Origin: Falsiroseomonas sp050563545 | Lineage (GTDB): Bacteria; Pseudomonadota; Alphaproteobacteria; Acetobacterales; Acetobacteraceae | Length of the DNA stretch: 64,000 bases | NCBI RefSeq assembly: GCF_050563545.1 | Contig: NZ_JBNXUM010000010.1 | Coordinates: 158,247-222,246, forward strand | Reading direction: 5' to 3' | Shown here: positions 1 through 7,890 of the stretch, piece after piece | Layout of the letters: every line of letters starts with the position of its first letter | How positions within the stretch are numbered: position 1 is the stretch's first letter | Program-made: the position numbers and the translations under genes | Notes under the pieces: generated by a model | What the model was told of the DNA's origin: nothing | Seen by the model: only the letters and a program-made list of their open reading frames with translations | Databases searched by the model: none

Positions 1-1251
1 GACCACGACGATCGCGTCGTCCACCACGATGCCGATCGCCAGGATCAGGCCGAAGAGCGTGAGCGAGTTCAGCGTGAAACCGAAGGCCAGAAGCACGCCG
101 AAGGTGCCAATGATGGAGACGGGAATGGCGAGCAACGGGATGATGGCGGCGCGCCAGTTCTGCAGGAACAGCACGACGACCAGCACTACCAGCAGCACGG
201 CCTCGGCGAAGGTGGTCAGCACCGCTTCCATGTTCTGCGCGATGAAGCGCGTGGTGTCATAGACGACGCTATAGCCGATGCCGGCGGGGAAGCCGGGCGC
301 GGCCTCCTCCATCGTCCGGCGCACGGCCGCCGCGGTGGCAAGCGCATTCGTCCCGGGACGCTGGAAGATGCCGATGGCGATCGCGTTCTGGTTGTTCAGG
401 AGGGCATTGACCGTGTAGTCGGCGGCGCCGATCTCGGTTCGCGCGACGTCGCGCAGGCGAATGGGCGCGCCGTTCGCGCCGGTGCCGACCACCTGCTCGT
501 CGAACTGCTCGGGCGAGGTCAGGCGGCCCTGGGCCTGGAGGCTGATCTCGAAGGCACCGGCCTCCACCGCGCGCGGCGCCTGGCCGATTGCGCCGGCCGC
601 GACCTGCACGTTGACCCGCCGCAGGGCGTCCACCACGTCGCCGGCGGCGAGCCCCCGGGCCGCGAGCCGGTCGGGGTCCAGCCAGACGCGCATCGCGTAG
701 TCGCGCGCGCCGAACATGATCGCGTCACCCACGCCGTTCAGCCGCGACAGCCTGTCCTTGATGTTCAGCGTCGCGAAGTTGGAGACGTACTCCGGGCTGC
801 GGCTGCCGTCGGGCGACGTCAGGTGCACCACCATCAAGAGGTCTGGCGAGGCCTTCTTCACGGTGATGCCGAGGCGCCGCACCTCCTCCGGCAGGCGCGG
901 CTCCGCAACAGCGACGCGGTTCTGCACCAGCACTTGCGCCTGGTCCACGTCGGTGCCCTGGCGGAAGACGATGCTGACGGTGACGCGCCCGTCGCCGGTG
1001 GACTGGGAGGACAGGTAGAGCATCCCGTCCACCCCGTTCACCTCCTGCTCGATCGGCCCCGCGACCGTCTGCGCGATCGTCTCGGCCGAAGCGCCGGGAT
1101 AGAGCGCCGTCACCTGCACGGTCGGCGGAGCGATGTCCGGATATTCGGCGATCGGCAGGCGCATCGCCGCGATGGCGCCGAGCAGCGTGATCGCGATGGA
1201 GAGCACGGCGGCGAAGACCGGGCGGTCGATGAAGAAGCGCGCGAGGCGCAT
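1..1251 (-). CDS. RND efflux pump inner-membrane permease (HAE1/AcrB family), 3' end beyond window
   Basis: This is the N-terminal 417 codons of a proton-driven multidrug transporter of the inner membrane; the rest lies before base 1. It opens with the family signature MRLARFFIDRPVFA, followed by TM1, the periplasmic porter domain (including the VNGVDGMLYLSS segment near residue 70-80), and then TM2 to TM4. The last visible segment is GIVVDDAIVV, whose paired aspartates at residues 411-412 correspond to the proton-relay pair of AcrB TM4. The ATG at 1251 lies 30 bases after the stop of the adaptor gene, so the two form an operon transcribed leftward and controlled by the divergent TetR-type gene at 2618. 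Export substrates cannot be read from sequence. Confidence 0.93.
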   Translation of the reverse strand, partial: MRLARFFIDRPVFAAVLSIAITLLGAIAAMRLPIAEYPDIAPPTVQVTALYPGASAETIAQTVAGPIEQEVNGVDGMLYLSSQSTGDGRVTVSIVFRQGTDVDQAQVLVQNRVAVAEPRLPEEVRRLGITVKKASPDLLMVVHLTSPDGSRSPEYVSNFATLNIKDRLSRLNGVGDAIMFGARDYAMRVWLDPDRLAARGLAAGDVVDALRRVNVQVAAGAIGQAPRAVEAGAFEISLQAQGRLTSPEQFDEQVVGTGANGAPIRLRDVARTEIGAADYTVNALLNNQNAIAIGIFQRPGTNALATAAAVRRTMEEAAPGFPAGIGYSVVYDTTRFIAQNMEAVLTTFAEAVLLVVLVVVLFLQNWRAAIIPLLAIPVSIIGTFGVLLAFGFTLNSLTLFGLILAIGIVVDDAIVVV

Positions 1252-1281
1252 GGCACGATGCTTTCCGGTTGCGTTGACGCG

Positions 1282-2496
1282 CTACTGGGCTGAAGCGAGA
1301 GGGCTCGGGCCGATGCGGCCCTGCTCGGCAGTGACGCGGGTACCAGGGCGGGCGCGGTGCAGGCCGCCGATGATCACGCGGTCCTCCGGCGTCAGGCCGG
1401 TGCGGACCACGCGCATCCCATCCACCAGCGGGCCGAGTTGCACGGGGCGTGGCGCGACCGTGCCGTCGGGCGCGACGGTCAGCACCATGCGGCCGGACTG
1501 GTCCGCCAGGATCGCCGCATCCGGCACCATCAAGGCCGGGCTGCTGCCAGCAAAGAGGCGGAGCCGCGCAAAGCTGCCCGGCGTCAGGAAGAGATCGGGA
1601 TTCGGCACGATGGCGCGGCCGCGAATGGTGCCGCTGCGCGCATCGAAGGTGCTGTCCACGAAGTCCAGCCGTCCCTCATGCGCGAACTCCGTCTCGTCGA
1701 GCAGCCTGAGCTGAACGGTCATGCCGCCCTCGCCGCCCGCTCCGCGCATGCCGCCGCGAGCCGCACGGGCGTAGCGGAGGTACTGTGCCTCGCTGGCGTC
1801 GAAGGTGGCGTAGACCGCATCGAGCGCGACTAGCGTCGTCAGCAGCGTCTCGCCGGCCCGCACGAGGTTGCCGGCATCCGCCCTTCGGTCGCTGACGCGT
1901 CCCGGCCGCGGTGCACGGATCTCGCTGAACTCTAGGTCGAGCTCGGCCTGGCGGAGCGCAGCCTGCGCCGCGGCGAGGCCGGCCTGCGCCTCGCGCAGCG
2001 CGCTCCGGCGCGTGTCCATCTCGGACTCCGGCGCGATGCGCTGCGCGGTCAGCGGCGCGTATCGCTGCACCTGCTGCTCGGCCAGGGTGAGCCGGGCCTC
2101 GGCGCGCGCCAACTCGGCCCGGGCGCTGTCCACCGCGATGCGGAATGGACGCTGGTCGAGGGTGAAGAGCAGGTCGCCCGCGCGGACGAGCGCACCATCA
2201 CGGAAATGGACCTGCTCCACCTGGCCGGAGACGCGGGGGCGGATCTCGACCCGGGCGGAAGGCTCGATGCGGGCCGTGTGCTCGTCCCACAGCGTCACCT
2301 CGCGGGAGAGCGGGGCGGCGGCAGTCACGGTGGGCGCGGGCCCACCCTGGGCGGCGGCGGGCTGAGGCGCGGCGGTGCCCGCCATTAGGGCCGCCACCGC
2401 CGCCACGCGCAGGATCGCGGCGCGAGATCGGGTGGGATTCAGCACGGCCAGCCAAGGACTTGCGCCGTTCGGCGTCTTGAAATCGGGGGGGACCAT
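1282..2496 (-). CDS. RND efflux periplasmic adaptor subunit (membrane fusion protein)
   Basis: This is the 404-residue adaptor that links an RND permease to an outer-membrane channel. An N-terminal signal peptide ends near an AAAQ segment around residue 50. A lipoyl/beta-barrel half (ARIEPSARVEIRPRVSGQVE) follows, then an alpha-helical hairpin rich in Ala, Glu and Arg, the second lipoyl half (APRPGRVSDRRADAGNLV) and the C-terminal beta domains. A longer reading frame begins at 2565, but that extension runs through the operator-like palindrome. The ATG at 2496 has a GGAG eight bases upstream and is preferred; ATG 2502 is an alternative. It lies directly upstream of the permease gene. Confidence 0.9.
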   Translation of the reverse strand: MVPPDFKTPNGASPWLAVLNPTRSRAAILRVAAVAALMAGTAAPQPAAAQGGPAPTVTAAAPLSREVTLWDEHTARIEPSARVEIRPRVSGQVEQVHFRDGALVRAGDLLFTLDQRPFRIAVDSARAELARAEARLTLAEQQVQRYAPLTAQRIAPESEMDTRRSALREAQAGLAAAQAALRQAELDLEFSEIRAPRPGRVSDRRADAGNLVRAGETLLTTLVALDAVYATFDASEAQYLRYARAARGGMRGAGGEGGMTVQLRLLDETEFAHEGRLDFVDSTFDARSGTIRGRAIVPNPDLFLTPGSFARLRLFAGSSPALMVPDAAILADQSGRMVLTVAPDGTVAPRPVQLGPLVDGMRVVRTGLTPEDRVIIGGLHRARPGTRVTAEQGRIGPSPLASAQ

Positions 2497-2523
2497 TGCC
2501 ATTCTCCAGGGCCAGATGATACC

Positions 2524-2554
2524 GACCGGTTCGTCACAACGTAAGCGACCGGTC
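2524..2554. promoter_or_regulatory. Putative TetR-family operator between adaptor and regulator genes
   Basis: GACCGGT occurs twice in the same orientation, at 2524-2530 and 2547-2553, 23 bp apart. Each copy contains the self-complementary ACCGGT core, and the second is part of the 8-bp palindrome GACCGGTC. The site sits between the divergent adaptor and TetR-type genes, where such repressors usually bind. The assignment is inferred from symmetry and location. Confidence 0.55.
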
Positions 2555-2617
2555 AGTATCATCAAGGGATCGAGTTGAGCTATCTGTTTTTCCGGTGGCC
2601 GAAGGAGACACGCTCAC

Positions 2618-3196
2618 ATGGCCAGCGCGACGGCCGGCAAGCCGAAGGCGGCGGATCGCATCCAATCCGCCGCCAAGGAACTGTTCTACCGGCAGGGGAT
2701 CCGCGCGACCGGCGTGGAGGAGGTCTGCCGCGTCGCCGACGCGACGAAGATGAGCCTCTACCGGACCTATCCCAGCAAGGATGCGCTGGTCGCCGCGGTG
2801 CTCTGCGACGATGCCGCCTGCTACGACGAGTGGTTCGCGGAGGTGACCCGCGGGGCGACGGACGCGGCCGGCAAGTTGCGGGCGCTGATCGCGGCGATCG
2901 CGGAGCGGCTGCAGGTGCCGGATTACCGTGGCTGCCCGATGCTGCTGGCGCAGGCGGAGTTCCCGGACCCGACCCACCCGACGCACCGCCTCGTCGCGGA
3001 GTTCAAGGGGCGGGCACGCGCGTCCATCGCGGGACTGGCCGGCGAGGCAGGGGCGGCGGATCCCGAGCTTCTCGCCGACACGCTTGCCATGCTGATGGAC
3101 GGCGCCTGGGCCACGCTGTCCTATCTGGGCGGCGCCCGGGCGGCCGAGGTGTTGCGGAACGCTGCGGAGCGCGCGTTGCGGGACGCGCTGGAGTAG
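2618..3196 (+). CDS. TetR/AcrR family transcriptional regulator
   Basis: A 192-residue DNA-binding repressor. The N-terminal helix-turn-helix covers about residues 10-56 (AKELFYRQGIRATGVEEVC, then MSLYRTYPSKDALV), the classical TetR pattern. The C-terminal two thirds is the alpha-helical ligand-binding and dimerisation domain, with no residues that identify a ligand. The ATG at 2618 is preceded by AAGGAGA nine bases upstream. It is divergent from the RND efflux operon and presumably represses it and itself through the palindromes at 2524-2554, derepressing when a toxic compound binds. Confidence 0.92.
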   Translation: MASATAGKPKAADRIQSAAKELFYRQGIRATGVEEVCRVADATKMSLYRTYPSKDALVAAVLCDDAACYDEWFAEVTRGATDAAGKLRALIAAIAERLQVPDYRGCPMLLAQAEFPDPTHPTHRLVAEFKGRARASIAGLAGEAGAADPELLADTLAMLMDGAWATLSYLGGARAAEVLRNAAERALRDALE

Positions 3197-3505
3197 CGCC
3201 GCAGCGCAACCTCGCGCTTTCGGAGAGCGGCTCGCGGCCGATGGCCACGACGACCATGAGTGTGCCTGGATGGTGTGAGGCGTGTTCATGATGCCGCGGA
3301 GCATGGCACGCGCATGTTTCGCGACGATGCCGATCTCCGGGTGTTCGTGTTTCGCGTATGACAGGCGTCACACCGGCGAGCCTGTCCGCTGACACGAACA
3401 GCACATCAGTAGCGGTAGCCCCTTCGGGGAAACGATGGCCCGCCCTATGCGCGGCGTCGCGGTAACCTGCGACGACTTGGAACGGGCGGGACGCGCGCCC
3501 CCGTG
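3197..3505. other. Intergenic region, no gene recognised
   Basis: No convincing reading frame lies between the TetR-type gene and the convergent gene at 3506. A short perfect hairpin CCCC-TTC-GGGG sits at 3419-3429 but has no T-run, so terminator function is doubtful. Confidence 0.6.
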
Positions 3506-4117
3506 CTAGGCCCGGATCCACGTCTCGGAGAAAGCCAGCATGGCCGTCGAGATGCGATGACCCGCGATCTCGCGTGGCACAGGCATGCCAGGCCGCCGCT
3601 GCCCATTGACGGTGACCGCAGCGGCATCACAGCCCACGAACAGGCTCGGCATGTGGTGTCGCCCTGTCGCGGATCGAGCGGGCGGCAGCGCAAAGCAGAA
3701 GGGCTTCCCGAGGCCGGACCACTCCAATCTGACCGTCAGCTCGCCGGCGCTCACCGTCTCAGCGTAGCGGGCGATCGCGTCGCCATCCGACGCAACGCTG
3801 TCCAGGTGGCGATACTGAAGCGCCTGCAGCCCTGGCAGACCCCGCCAGGCGCCGAAATGCGAAACGAAATCGGAAACCAGCCAGCGCGCCAACGGCTCGT
3901 TGTCGGTGATGCAGAGATTGGCGCGGCCGGCCCCAGGGGTCGCGTCCTGGGGCGACTGCATGAGCACCAAGGCGTGGCCGCGTCCATGCGGCGAGAGCAC
4001 CACGCGAAAGAACGATGCGAGGGTCGTGAAGGGCCCGTCCGGCGTTTCCTTCAGCGAGATGCCCGGGTTCTCGCCCGACCACTCGACGGTACCTGGAAAG
4101 ACATGCGTCTCCTCCAT
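3506..4117 (-). CDS. Hypothetical protein (203 aa)
   Basis: No family is recognised. The 203-residue soluble protein has no signal peptide or membrane segment. It contains acidic/aromatic segments such as WLVSDFVSHFGAW near residue 84 and ends RISTAMLAFSETWIRA. The ATG at 4117 has a strong GGGGAGGA six bases upstream and codon use matches its neighbours, which supports a real gene. It is divergent from the luciferase-like monooxygenase at 4264, so the two may share a promoter region. Confidence 0.75.
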   Translation of the reverse strand: MEETHVFPGTVEWSGENPGISLKETPDGPFTTLASFFRVVLSPHGRGHALVLMQSPQDATPGAGRANLCITDNEPLARWLVSDFVSHFGAWRGLPGLQALQYRHLDSVASDGDAIARYAETVSAGELTVRLEWSGLGKPFCFALPPARSATGRHHMPSLFVGCDAAAVTVNGQRRPGMPVPREIAGHRISTAMLAFSETWIRA

Positions 4118-4263
4118 CGGTCGATCCTCCCCGCGTTGATGCGCCGAGGTTGCGCTTCAGGGCGAGACAGATCAATGGCGCCGCGGCTCGACATCGGCGC
4201 GAAGAGTCACACTCGCCGGCATCCGTCCTCCCGCGGGTTTCCGCATGGACGCGACCTACCCAT

Positions 4264-5277
4264 ATGCAGGGGATGATCCCCCTTTCCGTTCTCGACCTCT
4301 CCCCGGTGCCCGAAGGCAGCCACACCGGCCAGGCGCTGCGCAACTCGCTCGATCTCGCAAGGCACGCTGAAGCGTTCGGGTATCGGCGCTTCTGGATGGC
4401 CGAGCACCACAACATGCCCGGTATCGCCAGCGCCGCGACCGCGGTCGCCCTGGCCCACGTCGCAGCCGCAACGCAGCGCATCCGCATCGGCGCGGGCGGC
4501 ATCATGCTGCCGAACCACGCCCCGCTGGTCGTCGCCGAGCAGTTCGGGACGCTCGCCGCGCTGCATCCAGCCCGCGTGGACCTCGGGCTGGGTCGCGCAC
4601 CTGGCACCGACCAGATTGCCGCTCGCGCCCTGCGCAGGAACCCGGCTGCCGATGCGGACGAGTTCCCACAGGATGTCCTCGAGCTTCTCGCCTACTTCCA
4701 GCCTGCCGAGCCCGGCCAGGCCTTGCAGGCGGTCCCGGGCGCGGGCGAGGACGTCGAGGTCTGGATCCTGGGATCGAGCACCTTCGGCGCGCAGCTGGCG
4801 GCCCATCTCGGGCTCCCCTACGCCTTCGCCTCGCATTTCGCCCCTGCACAGATGATGCAGGCCATCGCTCTGTACCGTGAGCGCTTCCGCCCGTCGGAGC
4901 GGCTCGCGGCACCTTACGTCATGCTCGGCCTGAATGTGTTCGCGGCGGAGACGGATATCGAGGCGCGGCGCCTCTTCTCCTCCTTGCAGCAGGCCTTCCT
5001 GAATCTGCGCCGTGGGCGGCCGGGGAAGCTGCCGCCCCCCGTGGATGGACTCGACGCGCAACTGGACCCTCATGCCCGCGCCATGCTCGATCATGCACTG
5101 GCCTGTTCGGTTGTCGGCGCGCCGGAAACGGTGCGGCGGGGGCTGGCGGATTTCGTCGCACGCACGGGCACGGACGAGTTGATGGTCACCGCGCAGATCC
5201 ATGACCATGCTGCCCGCCTGCGGTCCTTCGAGATCCTTGCCGACGCCCACGCCTCCGCGGCCGCATCGGCAGCGTAG
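4264..5277 (+). CDS. LLM-class flavin-dependent oxidoreductase (luciferase-like monooxygenase)
   Basis: A 337-residue TIM-barrel enzyme of the bacterial luciferase superfamily, which uses reduced FMN or F420 to oxidise small organic substrates. The start MIPLSVLDLSPVPEG and the motif RFWMAEHHNMPGIASAATAV near residue 45 are typical of the YhbW/MsnO8-like branch. GAGGIMLPNHAPLVVAEQFG and HPARVDLGLGRAPGTD follow as conserved core segments. ATG 4264 is used; ATG 4273 also fits. The substrate is unknown. The next gene begins 33 bases after the stop, so both may be cotranscribed. Confidence 0.88.
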   Translation: MQGMIPLSVLDLSPVPEGSHTGQALRNSLDLARHAEAFGYRRFWMAEHHNMPGIASAATAVALAHVAAATQRIRIGAGGIMLPNHAPLVVAEQFGTLAALHPARVDLGLGRAPGTDQIAARALRRNPAADADEFPQDVLELLAYFQPAEPGQALQAVPGAGEDVEVWILGSSTFGAQLAAHLGLPYAFASHFAPAQMMQAIALYRERFRPSERLAAPYVMLGLNVFAAETDIEARRLFSSLQQAFLNLRRGRPGKLPPPVDGLDAQLDPHARAMLDHALACSVVGAPETVRRGLADFVARTGTDELMVTAQIHDHAARLRSFEILADAHASAAASAA

Positions 5278-5310
5278 CGGCATCCACCAGTCCAACGCGG
5301 GAAGCGACCG

Positions 5311-5868
5311 ATGCACAACGCCATGCCGGATGCTCATGACCTGCTCGCTGCCGAGCGCTTCCTTGCGGCCGAAGCGAGGATCGCAGCCCTCTTCGAGCGG
5401 ACCGAGGAAGCCATTGCGCCCCTGCTGCGCAGCATGCGGGCTACAGGGCGTACGACCTACGTCACCGATCCCGAACGTGGCGTGATCTGGGGACACGCCT
5501 TTCTCCGGGCGCCCTACGCCCCGAGCGTCGAGGCCGAGTGGTTCGTGGGATGGGGCCTTCGATTTCCTGACGGAGGAAGCGGCTGGGAGGCTGCTGATCC
5601 ACGCCTCCCGACCACGCCGCATGCCATCGTGGTCGTCGGCGCGAGTGGCACGCCCGGCGGCTCGCCGGGAGCGGCGCTGCGGGCTCGTCTGCCCGAGGGC
5701 TGGTCGGTGGTCGGCGGAGAGGCGGCATTCGTCGCAGCGTCGCGGCCGCTGCTCGAACTGCCAGCAGAACCGGACACTCTGGCTGCGGCGCTGGCCAGCT
5801 GGACAGCTGAACGGATTGGCGAACTCAGGTCATTCCTCCCGAGCCTGGCCTCGGCTTGCCCAGGCTAG
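5311..5868 (+). CDS. Hypothetical protein (185 aa)
   Basis: No family is recognised. The protein is soluble and cytoplasmic-looking, with an Ala/Glu-rich helical N-terminus (LLAAERFLAAEARIAALFER) and a central part rich in Gly, Pro and Trp (VEAEWFVGWGLRFPDGGSGW around residues 72-91). Its position 33 bases behind the luciferase-like monooxygenase suggests a shared transcript. It ends just before a strong hairpin that separates it from the convergent gene at 5981. Confidence 0.65.
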   Translation: MHNAMPDAHDLLAAERFLAAEARIAALFERTEEAIAPLLRSMRATGRTTYVTDPERGVIWGHAFLRAPYAPSVEAEWFVGWGLRFPDGGSGWEAADPRLPTTPHAIVVVGASGTPGGSPGAALRARLPEGWSVVGGEAAFVAASRPLLELPAEPDTLAAALASWTAERIGELRSFLPSLASACPG

Positions 5869-5941
5869 CCCGCGATCGGCCTGAGTGTGCTCACCGAAGG
5901 TGGGCACGCCAGGCCGTGAATCGCCGGGCCAGGAAAAGCTG

Positions 5942-5981
5942 GACCCGTATCGGGCTGACGACAGTCAGCCCCATACGGGTC
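5942..5981 (-). terminator. Long perfect hairpin, probable terminator
   Basis: GACCCGTAT and GGGCTGAC pair with GTCAGCCC and ATACGGGTC around a GACA loop, with one C/C mismatch: 17 pairs in total. It starts right at the stop codon of the leftward thioredoxin-fold gene. On that strand it is followed by CAGCTTTTCC, a short T-run, so it is best read as that gene's terminator. It also separates the convergent gene at 5311. Confidence 0.75.
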
Positions 5982-6952
5982 TAGCCGAAGGTTGCGCTGT
6001 AGAGGGCCAATCCAGGCGACGTGGTCTCGAGCTCCATGACCTGCTCGCCGTAACGCGTGCCGTCTACGACGGTGTAGAGAGCGGGCCAGCCGACGCGGAT
6101 ACTGCGCCACTCCTCCGTCCCGGACCTCACACGCAGCGTGGCGCCGTCCGGCGCGCCCGCGACAAGGTGGACTTTCGCGGCGGAGTAGCGCAGCCGCAGC
6201 TTGCCCTGGCCGGATCGCAGCACCAGTGGCTCGCCGTCCCTCGCCCAGTCTCCGTCGAGTTCGTAGTGGTTCAGCCGCGGTCCGTGCGGGGTGAAGGCGT
6301 AGGTCCCAAGGCCTTGTCGAGGCGACTGCCCGGGCTCCTGTGGCGTCGGGTGAATTCCGCCGAAATAGATCTCGGGCGAGCCGACGCGGGAAAGGTCCAT
6401 GTCGTCCGGCGGGTTCCGCGGCACCACCTCCGGCGAGAGGCCGAGCAGCCCGCGAATGGTCCGCTCCATCTCCATCGCGTGGCCTTCGCCTTCGCGGAGC
6501 ATAACGATCCGCGCTTCCCGATCGAGGATGTAGAAGCTCGGCCAGGCCCGGTTGCTCCAGGCCTGCCAGGTCCGGTAGTCGTTGTCCTGGCCGACGGGAA
6601 AGCGGATGCCGTACTCGCGAAGCGCAAGCTCCACATTCGGGCGGAGGTGCTCGAAGCGGAATTCCGGCGTGTGAATGCCGACGACCTCGAGGCCGGCAGG
6701 CCCGTATTCCTCGTGCCAGCGCTTGATGTAGGTCATCGAGCGCAGGGCGTAGATGCAAGTGTAGGTCCAGAAGTTCACCGGGCCGACCTTGCCACGCAAC
6801 ACCCCGGCATCGAGCGGCGCCGCGACATTCAGCCATTGGCCGGCCAGGAATGGCGGCGCTGCCGTTCCCGCAGCGCGCGACGGTCGAGTGAGCGATCCCA
6901 CCGTGATGGCCCCGGACGCGAGCCCCGATTTCAGAAGGTCTCGACGGTGCAC
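5981..6952 (-). CDS. Exported thioredoxin-fold protein with CxxA active site (DipZ-like)
   Basis: A 323-residue protein. The chosen GTG start at 6952 has GGAGGA eight bases upstream and gives an N-terminus HRRDLLKSGLASGAITVGS, a twin-arginine-type signal. A thioredoxin-like domain (about residues 45-180) follows, with GPVNFWTYTCIYALRSMTYI. Relatives usually have C-x-x-C here, but the second cysteine is Ala69, leaving only Cys66. The C-terminal 140 residues form the beta-rich domain seen in DipZ-like proteins (SPEIYFGG near residue 200). It is likely periplasmic; loss of the resolving cysteine argues against normal disulfide reduction. An in-frame ATG at 6994 is a weaker alternative. Confidence 0.85.
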   Translation of the reverse strand: MHRRDLLKSGLASGAITVGSLTRPSRAAGTAAPPFLAGQWLNVAAPLDAGVLRGKVGPVNFWTYTCIYALRSMTYIKRWHEEYGPAGLEVVGIHTPEFRFEHLRPNVELALREYGIRFPVGQDNDYRTWQAWSNRAWPSFYILDREARIVMLREGEGHAMEMERTIRGLLGLSPEVVPRNPPDDMDLSRVGSPEIYFGGIHPTPQEPGQSPRQGLGTYAFTPHGPRLNHYELDGDWARDGEPLVLRSGQGKLRLRYSAAKVHLVAGAPDGATLRVRSGTEEWRSIRVGWPALYTVVDGTRYGEQVMELETTSPGLALYSATFG

Positions 6953-7124
6953 GGCACATGTCCTCCGGAGGTCGCGCAACCCTGTGGCTGCCATGATCCG
7001 GCCATCCTCGTCGTCAGAATAAGGGACGACCCTCTTCAGGTCTTTGGTAGGTCGGCCCCGGACGATGCCTCGGACGTCGCTCGGCTCGGCAGGCCACGAG
7101 GTCTTCGCGCTGCGCGCGCCTCCT

Positions 7125-7153
7125 TGGCGTCCCGTACGGGATTCGAACCCGTG
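7125..7153 (-). repeat. tRNA-Glu 3'-end fragment, probable attachment site (att)
   Basis: Read on the minus strand these 29 bases give a complete T-arm (ACGGG-TTCGAAT-CCCGT), the 3' acceptor strand ACGGGAC, a discriminator G and CCA. This is the 3' end of a tRNA, best matching tRNA-Glu. The 5' half (GTCCCGT acceptor strand, D-arm) is not present upstream, so it is not a functional tRNA. A free tRNA 3' end is the classic scar of site-specific integration. Its orientation predicts that the integrated DNA lies to its right, with the intact tRNA at the far end, outside this window. Confidence 0.7.
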
Positions 7154-7413
7154 CTGCCAACGTGGTACCACAAATATTAGTGGTTACATTGATTTGGCGT
7201 GGACCCCACACCCATGCCGCTGGCGCGCGCAAGGGGCTGTGGGCTGGACCCACAACGGGCCTAGTTGAGCGGAAAATGGCAAAGCCCCTGGCCGCGCCAA
7301 CGCCCGCGGGCGGCTGTGCGCTTGGGCTTCTCCGGAGCAGCGGACCCAACACCCGACCAAGAAGTACGTAGCTCGGCCGTTATCGGGTTCGAATCGACGG
7401 AACAGGCCGGAAC

Positions 7414-7890
7414 ATGTCGCAAGTTTCTGTCGGATTGGTCATGACGCACCTGTCTCCAGCTACCATGCCCGATTGGCGAGCTGTAACTTACGAAGTTCTC
7501 CGAGAACCCGGCAGCCTTGCCCGCGTCCTCGCCGCCCTGTTCCCGGACGCTGAGTACATCGGATCAATCGAGTGGGGCTGCGTGCCCTTCTGGGCACCGC
7601 CCTATTTGCGAGGACGGGCCGGCATCTGGTTCCGGAGTGAGTGGGTGCGCGCATGCAATCGCGCGATGCGTGACGCCCCCGTGCATGTCCTGCGAGCCGA
7701 GCAGCAGTACCTCGTCAGCGCCTATGACGGCTCCTGGCGGAACCACGCGGGCAGCCAGCGCGGCCGCGACCTCGTCTCCCTCGCGGCGCTGCGCTGGTCG
7801 TGTCCCTACGGACAGGCGGCGCATCGCGTCGCGCGCCTGATCGGCCTCGATGGCGTCCCGGCCCTGAAGACGGATGCAGGTCGTGGCTGA
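7414..7890 (+). CDS. Hypothetical island protein upstream of DUF3987-type gene
   Basis: The reading frame encodes up to 158 residues; ATG 7441 or 7468 may be the true start. No family is recognised. The protein has many aromatic residues (WGCVPFWAPPYLRGRAGIWF around residue 54-73) and no membrane segment. It overlaps the next gene by 17 bases, so translation of the two is probably coupled. It is the first gene inside the accessory region that begins at the tRNA fragment. It might be a replication or primase-like partner of the downstream protein, but no catalytic motif supports that. Confidence 0.55.
   Translation: MSQVSVGLVMTHLSPATMPDWRAVTYEVLREPGSLARVLAALFPDAEYIGSIEWGCVPFWAPPYLRGRAGIWFRSEWVRACNRAMRDAPVHVLRAEQQYLVSAYDGSWRNHAGSQRGRDLVSLAALRWSCPYGQAAHRVARLIGLDGVPALKTDAGRG

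Noticed and set aside
2497..2565. Upstream start of the RND adaptor
   Set aside because: It would place part of the operator palindrome inside the gene and lacks a ribosome site; ATG 2496 has a well-spaced GGAG.
7000..7171. Upstream extension of the thioredoxin-fold gene
   Set aside because: The extension runs through the tRNA fragment, and a GTG with a perfect GGAGGA lies at 6952 just before the signal peptide.
7125..7210. Complete tRNA gene
   Set aside because: Only the T-arm and 3' acceptor fit; no 5' acceptor strand pairs and the upstream hairpin has an 8-base loop, so it is a fragment.
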